A stretch of DNA of 10,620 bases from Burkholderiales bacterium (GCA_031277445.1 JAITMH010000013.1:1-10620), one strand, 5' to 3'. Counted from the first letter of the stretch, positions 1 to 6,946 are shown. Notes: generated from the letters alone by a model not told the origin. A program made the numbers and translations.

Positions 1-22
1 CCGGGCACAATCTGCGGATGAT

Positions 23-44
23 CCTCAGAAAGCTGAGGCTTTTT
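23..44 (+). terminator. Probable rho-independent terminator of a gene upstream of the window
   Basis: A six-base-pair stem CCTCAG (23-28) / CTGAGG (33-38) with an AAAG loop is followed directly by CTTTTT (39-44). This is the shape of an intrinsic terminator reading rightward. A TGA at 19-21 could end an upstream gene in frame 1, but too little of that gene is in the window to name it. The stem is short, so the call is moderate. Confidence 0.6.
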
Positions 45-280
45 GACGCCCTGATGTTTGTTCTCTTTTTCTATCGCAATAGCGTTCCAAAGACGTTTGC
101 CTTACAGAAATAATGAAAATTTGAATTGTTCAGGGGCGACAAATTAACTGCAAAAAACACAAAGAAAGTTAAGCCAGAAGGGATCAAACGCTTTCCCTTC
201 TCCCGGGAAGCGGGCGAGGGAGCGGGGCGGCGTAATGCGGACATAGGGCCATTTCGCTCTATGTGTTCTTTGCGGTAAAT
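45..280. other. Non-coding stretch with repeat debris
   Basis: I see no credible gene here. The stretch contains fragments of a dispersed motif seen elsewhere in the window: an AC-rich piece around 150-167 (CTGCAAAAAACACAAAGAAA) and, on the opposite strand, ACCGCAAAGAACACATAGAG at about 257-276, right next to the uvrA stop codon. A similar AACCATAAAGAACGCATAGA piece lies upstream of uvrA at about 3211-3230. A weak hairpin ACATAG (241-246) / CTATGT (259-264) has no T-run on the uvrA side, so I do not call it a uvrA terminator. Confidence 0.5.
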
Positions 281-3106
281 TCATTTTGTCAGCAAGTGCG
301 ATTTCAGATGTTTTCCGGTAAAGCTCTTCTTGTCTTTCGCCACTTTTTCCGGCGTTCCTTTAGCGATGGTTTTGCCGCCGTTGTCTCCTCCCTCCGGGCC
401 TAAATCAATAATCCAGTCGGCGGTTTTGATCACGTCGAGGTTGTGTTCGATGACGACGACGGTATTGCCGTGGTCGCGCAGTCGGTGGAGGACGGTGAGG
501 AGTTGTTCGATGTCGTGGAAGTGCAAGCCCGTAGTGGGTTCGTCGAGGATGTAGAGTGTGCGCCCTGTGTCGCGCTTGGAGAGTTCGAGCGCGAGTTTGA
601 CGCGCTGGGCTTCGCCGCCGGAGAGTGTTGTTGCCGATTGACCGAGGGTGATGTAGCCAAGGCCGACGTCGAGCAGGGTTTTCAGTTTGCGTTCGACGTT
701 GGGAACCGGCGCGAAGAATTCATGCGCTTGTTCGACGGTCATCGACAGGATTTCGTGAATGTTTTTTCCTTTGTAGCGAACTTCCAGGGTTTCGCGGTTG
801 TAGCGTTTTCCTTTGCACAGATCGCACGGCACGTAGATGTCGGGCAGAAAGTGCATTTCGACTTTGATTACGCCATCGCCTTCGCAGGCTTCGCAGCGTC
901 CGCCTTTGACGTTGAATGAGAAGCGTCCCGGTGCGTAGCCGCGTTCACGCGATTCTTTGACTTGCGCGAACAGTTCGCGGATCGGCGTGAAGAGGCCGGT
1001 GTAGGTCGCCGGATTGGAGCGCGGGGTACGACCGATCGGTGATTGATCGACGTCGATCACTTTGTCGAAATGTTCAAGGCCGTCGATGGTGTCGTGAGGC
1101 GCGGGCGCTTGTGCGCTGCCGTAGAGGTGGCAGGCGACGGCGCGGTACAGGGTGTCGTTGATCAGGGTTGATTTGCCGGAACCGGAAACGCCGGTAACGC
1201 AGGTGAAAAGACCGACCGGAAGGTTCAGCGTGACGTTTTTCAAGTTGTTGCCGCGTGCGCCGGTCAGTGTCAGCCACTTGTCTTTTTTTGGCGCGTGGCG
1301 ATGTTTCGGTATTTCGATGCCGCGTTTGCCGGAAAGGTATTGTCCGGTCAGCGAGCGCGGCGCTTTGCAGAGGTCTTCAATTTTTCCCTGGGCGACGATT
1401 TCGCCGCCGTGTTCGCCGGCGCCCGGCCCCATGTCAACGATCACATCGGCGGAACGAATCGCGTCTTCGTCGTGTTCGACGACGATCACGGTGTTGCCGA
1501 GATCGCGCAGGTGTTTGAGTGTTTTGAGCAGGCGGTCGTTGTCGCGTTGGTGCAAACCGATGGAAGGTTCGTCGAGCACGTACATCACGCCGGTCAAACC
1601 GGAGCCGATCTGGCTGGCCAATCGGATACGTTGCGATTCGCCGCCGGACAATGTTTCCGCCGAGCGGTCGAGTGACAGGTATTCCAGGCCGACATCGTTG
1701 AGAAACGACAGGCGTGCGGTGATTTCTTTGACGATTTTGTCGGCGATGGTGGCGCGTTGTCCGGCGAGGCGGAGGTTCTTGAAAAATTGCGTGGCGTCTT
1801 TCAGCGAATCGGCGCTGATTTGATGAATGGCGCGATCACCGACTTTGACGTGACACGCTTCGCGCCGCAGTCGTGAGCCGTGACATTCGGGACAGGGTTT
1901 GTCGTTCAGATACTTGGCCAGTTCTTCGCGCACGGCTGCGGAATCGGTGTCACGATAACGTCGCTCCAATGTGTTGACGATGCCCTCGAACGGGTGTTCA
2001 CGAATGACGGTGCGGCCACGTTCGTTAGTATAGGGAAACGGAATGACATCTTTACCGGAACCGTAAAGCACGAGATGGCGGATTTTTTCCGGAAGTTTGT
2101 CGAACGGTTTTTCGAGGTCGAATTTCGCGTGTTTCGCAATTCCTTGCAGCAGTTGAAAATAATACGGATTGCGTTTGTCCCAACTTTTGATCGCGCCGGA
2201 AGCGAGCGACAAATGCGGAAACGCGACGACGCGCTGCGGATCGAAAAACGTGATAGCACCAAGACCATCGCATTTCGGACACGCGCCGACCGGATTGTTG
2301 AATGAGAACATTCGCGGCTCCAGTTCGGCGAGCGCGTAATTGCAAACTGGACAGGCGAAACGCGCCGAAAACAAATGTTCTTTGCCGCTATCGAGATCGA
2401 CGGCGATGGCGCGTGAATCACCATGTCGCAAGGCAGTCTCGAACGATTCCGCAAGGCGCTGCTTGAATTCGGCGCGAAGTTTGAGGCGGTCAACAACAAC
2501 TTCCAATGTGTGTTTGGTGTTCTTTGCGAGTTTCGGAACCGCGTCGATTTCATAGACGACGCCATCAACACGCACGCGCACAAAACCCTGACCGCGCAGC
2601 GCGTCGATCAAATCGTGGTGTTCGCCTTTGCGGTTGACCATTAACGGCGCGAGAATCATCAGTCTCGTGTCTTCCGGCCAGGCCAGCACGGCATCGACCA
2701 TTTGCGAAACGCTCATCGCGTCCAGTTTTTGTTCGGGATGGTCGGGACAATGGGGTTCGCCAACGCGTGCGAAAAGCAGGCGCAGGTAGTCGTGAATTTC
2801 GGTGACGGTGCCGACGGTCGAGCGCGGGTTGTGCGACGCCGCTTTTTGCTCAATCGAAATGGCTGGCGACAATCCTTCGATCAAATCGACATCGGGCTTT
2901 TCCATCAACTGCAAAAATTGGCGTGCGTAAGCCGACAACGATTCAACGTAACGCCGCTGTCCTTCCGCGTACAAGGTGTCAAACGCCAGCGAACTTTTGC
3001 CGGAACCGGACAAGCCGGTGATCACGATTAACTGGTGACGCGGCAAATCGAGGTTGACGTTTTTGAGGTTGTGGGTGCGTGCGCCGCGAATCCGTAAATA
3101 TTCCAT
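281..3106 (-). CDS. uvrA: Excinuclease ABC subunit A (UvrA), nucleotide-excision repair damage sensor
   Basis: UvrA is the ATP-driven damage-recognition subunit of the UvrABC nucleotide-excision repair complex; it scans DNA as a dimer and loads UvrB. The product is 941 aa, essentially the length of the E. coli protein (940). It has two ABC ATPase halves. The first has Walker [10 protein letters not shown] at about residues 31-39, signature LSGGESQ at 487-493 and Walker B YVLDEPS near 509-515. The second has Walker [10 protein letters not shown] at 639-647, signature LSGGEAQ at 828-834 and Walker B YILDEPT near 852-858. Two CxxC...CxxC zinc sites are intact: C252/C255/C276/C279 and C738/C741/C761/C764. 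The start at 3106 gives the standard [11 protein letters not shown]-terminus. I see no good Shine-Dalgarno before it and no canonical SOS box (CTGT-N8-ACAG) upstream; that upstream region is made of repeats. Nothing suggests loss of function. Confidence 0.99.
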   Translation of the reverse strand: MEYLRIRGARTHNLKNVNLDLPRHQLIVITGLSGSGKSSLAFDTLYAEGQRRYVESLSAYARQFLQLMEKPDVDLIEGLSPAISIEQKAASHNPRSTVGTVTEIHDYLRLLFARVGEPHCPDHPEQKLDAMSVSQMVDAVLAWPEDTRLMILAPLMVNRKGEHHDLIDALRGQGFVRVRVDGVVYEIDAVPKLAKNTKHTLEVVVDRLKLRAEFKQRLAESFETALRHGDSRAIAVDLDSGKEHLFSARFACPVCNYALAELEPRMFSFNNPVGACPKCDGLGAITFFDPQRVVAFPHLSLASGAIKSWDKRNPYYFQLLQGIAKHAKFDLEKPFDKLPEKIRHLVLYGSGKDVIPFPYTNERGRTVIREHPFEGIVNTLERRYRDTDSAAVREELAKYLNDKPCPECHGSRLRREACHVKVGDRAIHQISADSLKDATQFFKNLRLAGQRATIADKIVKEITARLSFLNDVGLEYLSLDRSAETLSGGESQRIRLASQIGSGLTGVMYVLDEPSIGLHQRDNDRLLKTLKHLRDLGNTVIVVEHDEDAIRSADVIVDMGPGAGEHGGEIVAQGKIEDLCKAPRSLTGQYLSGKRGIEIPKHRHAPKKDKWLTLTGARGNNLKNVTLNLPVGLFTCVTGVSGSGKSTLINDTLYRAVACHLYGSAQAPAPHDTIDGLEHFDKVIDVDQSPIGRTPRSNPATYTGLFTPIRELFAQVKESRERGYAPGRFSFNVKGGRCEACEGDGVIKVEMHFLPDIYVPCDLCKGKRYNRETLEVRYKGKNIHEILSMTVEQAHEFFAPVPNVERKLKTLLDVGLGYITLGQSATTLSGGEAQRVKLALELSKRDTGRTLYILDEPTTGLHFHDIEQLLTVLHRLRDHGNTVVVIEHNLDVIKTADWIIDLGPEGGDNGGKTIAKGTPEKVAKDKKSFTGKHLKSHLLTK

Positions 3107-3128
3107 AGTGTGTCAACAAATCTTTTTT

Positions 3129-3270
3129 AACCACGAAAGACACGAAAAGCACGAAAGTTTTTTCTTCGCGTCTCCGCATCTCCGTGCGAGAGAAATATCC
3201 TCTACAAATTAACCATAAAGAACGCATAGAACACAAAGAGTTTTTCGTGACCTTCGTGTTTTTCGTGGTT
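3129..3270. repeat. Inverted pair of CACGAAA-type repeats upstream of uvrA
   Basis: AACCACGAAAGACACGAAA begins at 3129 (27-base unit 3129-3155). Its near inverted copy ends in TTTTTCGTGGTT at 3270 (3244-3270), with 23 of 27 positions matching by eye. A third, direct relative of the right arm is at 9804-9830. Between the arms are GAAGACGC-like and AACCATAAAGAACGC-like pieces. The pair occupies the region where the uvrA promoter must lie. Confidence 0.8.
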
Positions 3271-3357
3271 GAAGCATAAATGGCATGGCGAACCTGATAC
3301 TATACTGCGTTTCGACTTTCCGATCTGGCGTTATGCTTCACCGAAATCTTTTTCTGG

Positions 3358-3379
3358 ATTGCCTCGCTTCGCTCGCAAT
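3358..3379. repeat. Short dispersed palindrome-like repeat (ATTGC...GCAAT)
   Basis: ATTGC (3358-3362) and GCAAT (3375-3379) enclose a TCGCTTCGCTC core. This is a common short intergenic repeat type in proteobacterial genomes. It sits in the 420-base gap between uvrA and the MFS gene, which otherwise holds only other repeats and a few possible promoter hexamers (for example TATACT at 3301-3306, with no matching -35 box). Confidence 0.5.
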
Positions 3380-3454
3380 GACGCCATGCTTGCGGGTAAA
3401 CCTCAGCGTTGAAAAGGGGCTTTTCCTTCGCGCCTTCGCGCAAGATGGTTTTTT

Positions 3455-3521
3455 GAATCCTGAATCCTGATGCCTGATAACCCCATCCCCACCCAAACCC
3501 TCCCCTTGAAGGGGAGGGCTT
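3455..3521 (-). repeat. Composite repeat block, inverted relative to the two copies near 9406 and 9538
   Basis: Read on the minus strand, this block is a CTCCCC/GGGGAGGG palindrome, then GGGTGGGGATGGGG, then TCAGGCATCAGG. That is the same order of parts as the two rightward copies at 9406-9470 and 9538-9602. It ends seven bases before the MFS start codon. GAAGGCGC-type sequence lies beyond its far edge (about 3427-3442), also as near the other copies. Confidence 0.85.
3511..3518 (+). promoter_or_regulatory. Ribosome-binding site of the MFS gene, contributed by the repeat
   Basis: GGGGAGGG at 3511-3518 is the only Shine-Dalgarno-like sequence before the MFS ATG at 3528 (9-base spacer). It is one arm of the GGGGAGGG palindrome of the composite repeat. 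It supports the 3528 start over the internal ATG at 3573, which has no such site. Confidence 0.6.
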
Positions 3522-3527
3522 AAACCT

Positions 3528-4778
3528 ATGCCCGACGCCCCCTCATCCCCAGACGCTTCTCCCCGCCCGCACATGACGGCCGCCGAGCGCAGCGCGACCA
3601 TCAATCTCGCCGGCATTTTCGGTTTGCGGATGATGGGGATGTTCATCATCCTGCCCGTGTTCGCGTTCTATGCGGAGACGATCCCCGGCGGCGATAACCG
3701 TTTCCTGATCGGCATGGCGCTTGGCATTTACGGGTTGACTCAGGCGTTGCTGCAAGTCCCGTTCGGCTGGGCATCGGATCGCTACGGTCGCAAGCCGTTG
3801 ATTTATATCGGATTGATAATTTTTGCCCTAGGCAGCTTCCTGGCGGCCTGGGCGCCGACGATCTTCTGGGTGGTGGTTGGTCGGACATTGCAGGGCGTGG
3901 GCGCGATTTCCGGTGTGGTGATTGCGCTGGCCGCCGACCTCACGCGGCCGGAAGTGCGCACCCGAGCGATGGCGGTGATTGGCATCACGATCGGTACAAC
4001 ATTTGCGCTGTCGTTGATGGCGGGGCCGGTACTCAAAAACTGGATCGGCGTGCCCGGTATTTTCGTGTTGACCGGCGTGCTGGCGCTGGTGGCGCTTGCG
4101 GTGGTTCGCTACCGGATTCCCGAACCTCAAAAAGTCTCGCATGACCGACGGGTTGAGCTGCGCGATTTCAACAAGGTGCTGATGGACCCGCATCTGTTGC
4201 GGTTGAATATCGGCATCCTGTCGCTTCATGCCATTTTGATGGCGTTGTTTGTACAAGTGCCGTTCGACCTGCGCGCCGCCGGGCTGGCGGCTGAGTCGCA
4301 TTGGCAGGTGTATTTGCCGGTGCTGATTGGTTCGGTGCTGTTGATGTTGCCGGCGGTTCGCCGGATCGACCAACCGCATTACGGGCGCTGGATGTTCATC
4401 GGCGCCATCGTTATCCTGTTGCTGGCGCAGGCGTTGTTGATGTTTTCGCAACAAAACCTGATTTGGCTGGTGGTGGCGCTTCTGGTGTTTTTCACCGCCT
4501 TCAACCTGCTCGAAGCGACACTTCCGGCACTGGTGTCCAAACAGGCGCCGGTAGCGCTCAAAGGCACGGCGACCGGCGTTTATTCGAGCCTGCAATTCCT
4601 GGGAGCGTTTATCGGCGCGGCGGCGGGCGGCGCGTTGGCGCAGTATTGGGGCGACAAGGCCGTTTTCGCGCTGTGCCTGGGACTGAGCTTCGTATGGCTG
4701 ATCGCCAGCCTGACCGCGCCGAGGGGGCAGGGATCAGGGATCAGGGATCAGGAATCAGAGGGCGGGGGTCAGAATTAA
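3528..4778 (+). CDS. Major facilitator superfamily transporter, drug-exporter-like (YajR-like)
   Basis: This is a 416-residue inner-membrane protein, the normal size for a 12-helix MFS transporter. Hydrophobic segments run from about residue 27 to 395, with a central cytoplasmic loop near 196-222. The MFS motif A, GWASDRYGRKP, is present at about residues 80-90 between helices 2 and 3, and GRTLQGVGAISG near 118-129 resembles the following conserved helix. The family comprises proton-driven exporters; the substrate here cannot be read from sequence. The gene lies between uvrA and ssb, an order I recall from betaproteobacteria. The last 15 or so residues (after TAPRG, about 397-400) are encoded by CAGGGAT heptamer repeats and are not family sequence, so the original stop codon was probably displaced. 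The start at 3528 is chosen for its Shine-Dalgarno. Confidence 0.95.
   Translation: MPDAPSSPDASPRPHMTAAERSATINLAGIFGLRMMGMFIILPVFAFYAETIPGGDNRFLIGMALGIYGLTQALLQVPFGWASDRYGRKPLIYIGLIIFALGSFLAAWAPTIFWVVVGRTLQGVGAISGVVIALAADLTRPEVRTRAMAVIGITIGTTFALSLMAGPVLKNWIGVPGIFVLTGVLALVALAVVRYRIPEPQKVSHDRRVELRDFNKVLMDPHLLRLNIGILSLHAILMALFVQVPFDLRAAGLAAESHWQVYLPVLIGSVLLMLPAVRRIDQPHYGRWMFIGAIVILLLAQALLMFSQQNLIWLVVALLVFFTAFNLLEATLPALVSKQAPVALKGTATGVYSSLQFLGAFIGAAAGGALAQYWGDKAVFALCLGLSFVWLIASLTAPRGQGSGIRDQESEGGGQN
4728..4760 (+). repeat. CAGGGAT heptamer array inside the 3' end of the MFS gene
   Basis: Three perfect tandem CAGGGAT units (4728-4748) are followed by CAGGAAT and CAGAG. Because the unit is seven bases, each added copy shifts the reading frame. 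Relatives occur at 5497-5539, 6189-6212 (inverted), 9328-9362 and inside the composite repeats. Confidence 0.85.
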
Positions 4779-4844
4779 GGCGAGGCTCTGCAAACCCCAG
4801 CGGAGATGGCCTGAAACTGCGGTTCTCGTGCCTAACGGGTATTC

Positions 4845-5156
4845 TTAGCTGCTAAAAACAGCCTGCGATGAGTGCGCAGGTTCGAACGACAAGCGCAAGC
4901 CAAGCACCTTGGCGACTTTCACAACCGTTGCGAGGCTCGGATTGCCTTCGCCGGAAAGCGCTTTGTCTAATCCCTGGCGAGTCATCCCTACATCGCGGGC
5001 AAGCTGACTAAAGTTCCGGGCACGAGCCACATCGCCTAGCGCGGCCGCGATCAAAGCGGGGTCGCCATCCTCCATGACTGTATCAAGGTAAGCAATAATA
5101 TCGTCCTCAGTTTTAAGGTAATCTGCCGTATCGTAGCGGCTAAATTTTACGTCCAT
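4845..5156 (-). CDS. Antitoxin of a HigBA/HI1419-HI1420-type module, Xre-family HTH protein
   Basis: The antitoxin binds and neutralises the upstream toxin and normally represses the operon through its helix-turn-helix. From the chosen start it is 103 aa. The N-terminus (DVKFSRYDTADYLKTEDDI) and the body resemble the 'probable addiction module antidote' family paired with Gp49-like toxins. The Cro/C1-type HTH is about residues 49-68 (SQLARDVGMTRQGLDKALSG). The start: a perfect AAGGAGG lies at 5164-5170 (minus strand), inside the toxin's 3' end. ATG at 5156 is 7 bases from it and ATG at 5159 is 4, so 5156 is preferred. The toxin TGA (5158-5156) overlaps both ATGs, implying translational coupling. 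An in-frame ATG at 5237 would add residues encoded within the toxin gene and is unlikely. Confidence 0.93.
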   Translation of the reverse strand: MDVKFSRYDTADYLKTEDDIIAYLDTVMEDGDPALIAAALGDVARARNFSQLARDVGMTRQGLDKALSGEGNPSLATVVKVAKVLGLRLSFEPAHSSQAVFSS

Positions 5157-5461
5157 CATTGTTCCTCCTTCCACTGCACAGCAATGATTTTTGCCAGGGC
5201 GATATCCTGATCCTGACTGCTTTTGTCGCCGCCACAAAGAAGCACCACCACCACAGGCCCACGACGCATGAAATAAACGCGGTAGCCAGGGCCATAGTCG
5301 ATCTTCATTTCCGACACTCCTTCGCCTACCGGCTTAACGTCGCCAGGATTGCCAAGACTTAATCGGCGGATGCGCTTTTGAATCCTTGCACGAGCCTGCC
5401 GATCGCGGAGATTGTCAAGCCAGCGGTCAAAAAGGTCTGTCTTGAAAAGTTCAATGCTCAT
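5156..5461 (-). CDS. RelE/HigB-like toxin (phage-derived Gp49-like family)
   Basis: This is a 101-residue basic protein of the RelE/ParE superfamily, in the Gp49-like addiction-module killer branch. Members typically cleave mRNA on the ribosome. Family features visible: N-terminal FDRWLDNLRDRQARARIQKR, then a central EMKIDYGPGYRVYF strand pair, and the C-terminal LLCGGDKSSQ...DIALAK region. The gene comes first in the operon and overlaps the antitoxin by a few bases, the reversed order usual for this family. The start at 5461 matches the usual family N-terminus. No ribosome-binding site precedes it; instead a near-consensus promoter ends immediately upstream, so the transcript is probably leaderless. 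The pair lies between the MFS gene and ssb, in opposite orientation to both, consistent with acquisition as a unit. Complete and probably functional. Confidence 0.93.
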   Translation of the reverse strand: MSIELFKTDLFDRWLDNLRDRQARARIQKRIRRLSLGNPGDVKPVGEGVSEMKIDYGPGYRVYFMRRGPVVVVLLCGGDKSSQDQDIALAKIIAVQWKEEQ

Positions 5462-5496
5462 GTGCCAATTATAGTTGGCAGGTGATTTGGAGTCAA
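5461..5496 (-). promoter_or_regulatory. Toxin-antitoxin promoter and candidate autoregulatory operator
   Basis: On the minus strand there is a -35 box TTGACT (5496-5491), exactly 17 bases of spacer, and a perfect -10 box TATAAT (5473-5468). The -10 lies inside the palindrome GCCAA (5464-5468) / TTGGC (5475-5479). The predicted start point, about seven bases past the -10, coincides with the A of the toxin ATG at 5461. A palindrome over the -10 is a typical operator arrangement for toxin-antitoxin autorepression; binding by this antitoxin is inference. Confidence 0.75.
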
Positions 5497-5539
5497 TCAG
5501 GGGGTCAGGGGTCAGAGGTTAGAGGTCAGGAATCAGGAG
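5497..5539 (+). repeat. Degenerate TCAGGGG/TCAGAGG repeat array
   Basis: This is a run of 6- to 8-base units starting TCAG or TTAG (TCAGGGGG, TCAGGGG, TCAGAGG, TTAGAGG, TCAGGAA, TCAGGA). It belongs to the same family as the CAGGGAT heptamers at 4728 and 9328. It abuts the -35 box of the toxin-antitoxin promoter. Confidence 0.7.
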
Positions 5540-5554
5540 ATAAGTTTTTTACCG

Positions 5555-5610
5555 CAGGCATGCCGCTCTGGTAGGATAATGCCTGTTTTCACTGCTTTCT
5601 GAACAAGGAA
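5555..5610 (+). promoter_or_regulatory. Candidate ssb promoter and ribosome-binding site
   Basis: GATAAT at 5575-5580 is a possible -10 box, but no convincing -35 lies 16-18 bases upstream. An inverted repeat CAGGCAT (5555-5561) / ATGCCTG (5579-5585) flanks and overlaps it and could be an operator or a leader hairpin. AAGGAA at 5605-5610, five bases before the ATG at 5616, is a good ribosome-binding site. No canonical LexA box is visible. Confidence 0.4.
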
Positions 5611-5615
5611 CCCTC

Positions 5616-6077
5616 ATGGCCTCAGTCAACAAAGTCATTCTGATCGGCAACCTCGGACGCGATCCGGAGATGCGTTATACCACCGACGGTAGCGCCGTAT
5701 GCAGCTTTAGCATCGCCACCAGCGACCAATGGCGCGACAAAGCCACCGGCGAAAAACAGGAGCGTACCGAATGGCATCGCATTGCCCTGTTCGGGCGCAC
5801 GGCAGAGATTGCAGGCGAGTATCTGAAGAAAGGGCGCCCGGTTTATATTGAAGGGCGGCTGCAAACAAAAAAATGGACCGACAAAGACGGCATCGAACGC
5901 TACACCACCGAAGTTGTTGGCGACCGGATGCAACTTCTCGGCAGCGGTGATCGCAGCGGCTCCAGCGATGCCGCGTTCAACGACAACGCGCCATCATCAA
6001 CGCAACGCCCATCCGCTGCTCCGGCAGGCGGCGCGGGAAAGAGCGCCGACGATTTCGATGACGATATTCCGTTTTGA
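5616..6077 (+). CDS. ssb: Single-stranded DNA-binding protein
   Basis: SSB coats single-stranded DNA as a tetramer in replication, recombination and repair. The 153-aa product has the N-terminal OB fold at about residues 1-110 ([20 protein letters not shown], then [20 protein letters not shown]). Tryptophans at 39, 53 and 87 correspond by position to the DNA-stacking tryptophans of E. coli SSB. After a short low-complexity linker (about 111-143, rich in Ser, Asn, Ala and Pro) comes the acidic tip DFDDDIPF, which recruits partner proteins. The linker is shorter than in E. coli SSB (178 aa). In E. coli ssb lies next to uvrA; here they are separated by the MFS gene and the toxin-antitoxin pair. 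The start is fixed by the AAGGAA ribosome-binding site and family N-terminus. Confidence 0.98.
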   Translation: MASVNKVILIGNLGRDPEMRYTTDGSAVCSFSIATSDQWRDKATGEKQERTEWHRIALFGRTAEIAGEYLKKGRPVYIEGRLQTKKWTDKDGIERYTTEVVGDRMQLLGSGDRSGSSDAAFNDNAPSSTQRPSAAPAGGAGKSADDFDDDIPF

Positions 6078-6096
6078 GGAATCGGGAATCAGCGTG

Positions 6097-6122
6097 CAGG
6101 GGCGAAAACTTTTTCGCCCCTG
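6097..6122 (+). terminator. Perfect 12-bp hairpin downstream of ssb, possible terminator
   Basis: CAGGGGCGAAAA (6097-6108) pairs perfectly with TTTTCGCCCCTG (6111-6122) around two central bases. It lies 19 bases after the ssb stop, where a terminator is expected. There is no U-run beyond the stem, although the ascending arm begins with TTTT. It may protect the 3' end or act as a bidirectional barrier between the convergent ssb and DUF2726 genes. Confidence 0.5.
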
Positions 6123-6188
6123 TTGCGTGACAATGATTTTATTCACCGATTTCCCGGCACGCACGAATGGCCGGTGTTTTGATTTTTT

Positions 6189-6212
6189 CTGATTCCTGAT
6201 CCCTGATTCCCG
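6189..6212 (-). repeat. ATCAGGGATCAGG-type repeat, inverted
   Basis: On the minus strand this reads CGGGAATCAGGGATCAGGAA..., the same heptamer family as at 4728 and 9328. It ends immediately beside the DUF2726 stop codon at 6214. A smaller piece (GGAATCGGGAATCAG) lies at about 6079-6093, just past the ssb stop. In this window the family tends to sit directly after stop codons. Confidence 0.7.
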
Positions 6213-6213
6213 C

Positions 6214-6819
6214 TCACGCAAACAACGTATCCGGACTCAGCACCATTTGCCGCAGTTCCTGTTCGGTTGGCGGGTGCAACGGGTCGAATGAGATATAGCG
6301 CACATGCGCTGTTTTCAGCGCATGTTTTTTGGCTTGTTGCAAGCGCGTGAGTCGTTCGTCCGCAGCGACGGTCGGATTTTCAAGGTCAACCACGGCAATA
6401 ATCACCATATCGCCGTCGCAAACAACAAAACTCACATCGAGATAAGCGATTCGGCGAAACGCTTCCAGCCACTTTTCGTCTTCGCCTTCCGCAGTCAACT
6501 GGAAAAGGTCGAGAAGACGGACGTGCGCCAGAACTTCATGTTGCGGCACCGCTCTTTTCAGATGATGAAAAGCGATGGTTTCGATTCTGCTCAGGAAGCG
6601 CGGCCTCAGCGTGTAGAAGCCGGGCTGTTCGGCGGACGACAGCAAGCGCACGGTTTCTCCTTCAGTCCATCCCGGCAGTGACACCGTATCGGAGCCCATC
6701 AACGATTGCATCTTTTTTATCTGTCGGGCGCGGCGGATAAAACCGACGGTCGTTACCGCTACGAAAGCCACAAGGGCTAACGCAAAAACCCACGCGCCGA
6801 AGACGCTGAAATCTTCCAT
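6214..6819 (-). CDS. Membrane-anchored DUF2726-type protein of unknown function
   Basis: The 201-residue product has one N-terminal transmembrane segment at about residues 7-28, followed by a basic stretch RRARQIKK, so the rest should face the cytoplasm. Residues about 58-180 resemble DUF2726: LLSSAEQPGFYTLRPRF, then HEVLAHVRLLDLFQL, then YLDVSFVVCDGDMVIIAVVDLENP. I recall DUF2726 as having a restriction-endonuclease-like outline (Asp ... acidic-x-acidic). D128, D145 and E147 occupy such positions, but the usual ELDD-SH ending is DLENPT here, so nuclease activity should not be assumed. The function is unknown. A weak AGAGG lies four bases before the ATG at 6819. It is divergent from the B12 locus and convergent with ssb, with no visible operon partner. 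Confidence 0.78.
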   Translation of the reverse strand: MEDFSVFGAWVFALALVAFVAVTTVGFIRRARQIKKMQSLMGSDTVSLPGWTEGETVRLLSSAEQPGFYTLRPRFLSRIETIAFHHLKRAVPQHEVLAHVRLLDLFQLTAEGEDEKWLEAFRRIAYLDVSFVVCDGDMVIIAVVDLENPTVAADERLTRLQQAKKHALKTAHVRYISFDPLHPPTEQELRQMVLSPDTLFA

Positions 6820-6841
6820 ATCGCCTCTGTTTGTCGTTGAA

Positions 6842-6860
6842 GAGCGTTCCGTTAACGCTC
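6842..6860. promoter_or_regulatory. Perfect 7-bp inverted repeat in the divergent DUF2726/btuB region
   Basis: GAGCGTT (6842-6848) and AACGCTC (6854-6860) enclose CCGTT. No T-run follows on either strand, so it is not a standard terminator. It lies 23 bases upstream of the DUF2726 ATG and about 85 bases upstream of the predicted riboswitch promoter. An operator is possible but unsupported. Confidence 0.35.
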
Positions 6861-6934
6861 AGGATGATTCTAATCCGTTTTATGCTAAACCCGAAAGGTT
6901 TTTGTCGGCACTGTTCCTTTTCCAGACAATCTCC

Positions 6935-6940
6935 TATACT
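6935..6940 (+). promoter_or_regulatory. Candidate -10 box of the btuB riboswitch transcript
   Basis: TATACT at 6935-6940 lies seven bases before the first paired base of riboswitch helix P1 (6947), which would put the start of transcription at the riboswitch edge. The -35 position (6912-6917, TGTTCC) is poor, so the call rests mainly on position. Confidence 0.45.
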
Positions 6941-6946
6941 TATGCC

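Noticed and set aside
241..264. ACATAG/CTATGT hairpin just past the uvrA stop as a terminator
   Set aside because: Only six A/T-rich pairs with a long loop and no U-run in the uvrA direction.
443..919. Long open frame on the plus strand opposite uvrA (and several similar ones)
   Set aside because: These are antisense shadows of uvrA. The minus-strand protein has every UvrA motif, and the antisense products resemble nothing recognisable.
3285..3470. 61-residue open frame upstream of the MFS gene
   Set aside because: It is a translation of dispersed repeats (ATTGC...GCAAT and GAAGGCGC types) with no ribosome-binding site.
5157..5237. Upstream ATG (5237) giving a 130-residue antitoxin
   Set aside because: The extra residues are encoded within the toxin gene in another frame. 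A perfect AAGGAGG marks the 5156/5159 ATGs, and the family starts there.
5540..5615. A LexA/SOS box in the ssb leader
   Set aside because: CTGT occurs at 5583-5586, but no ACAG follows at the required eight-base distance.
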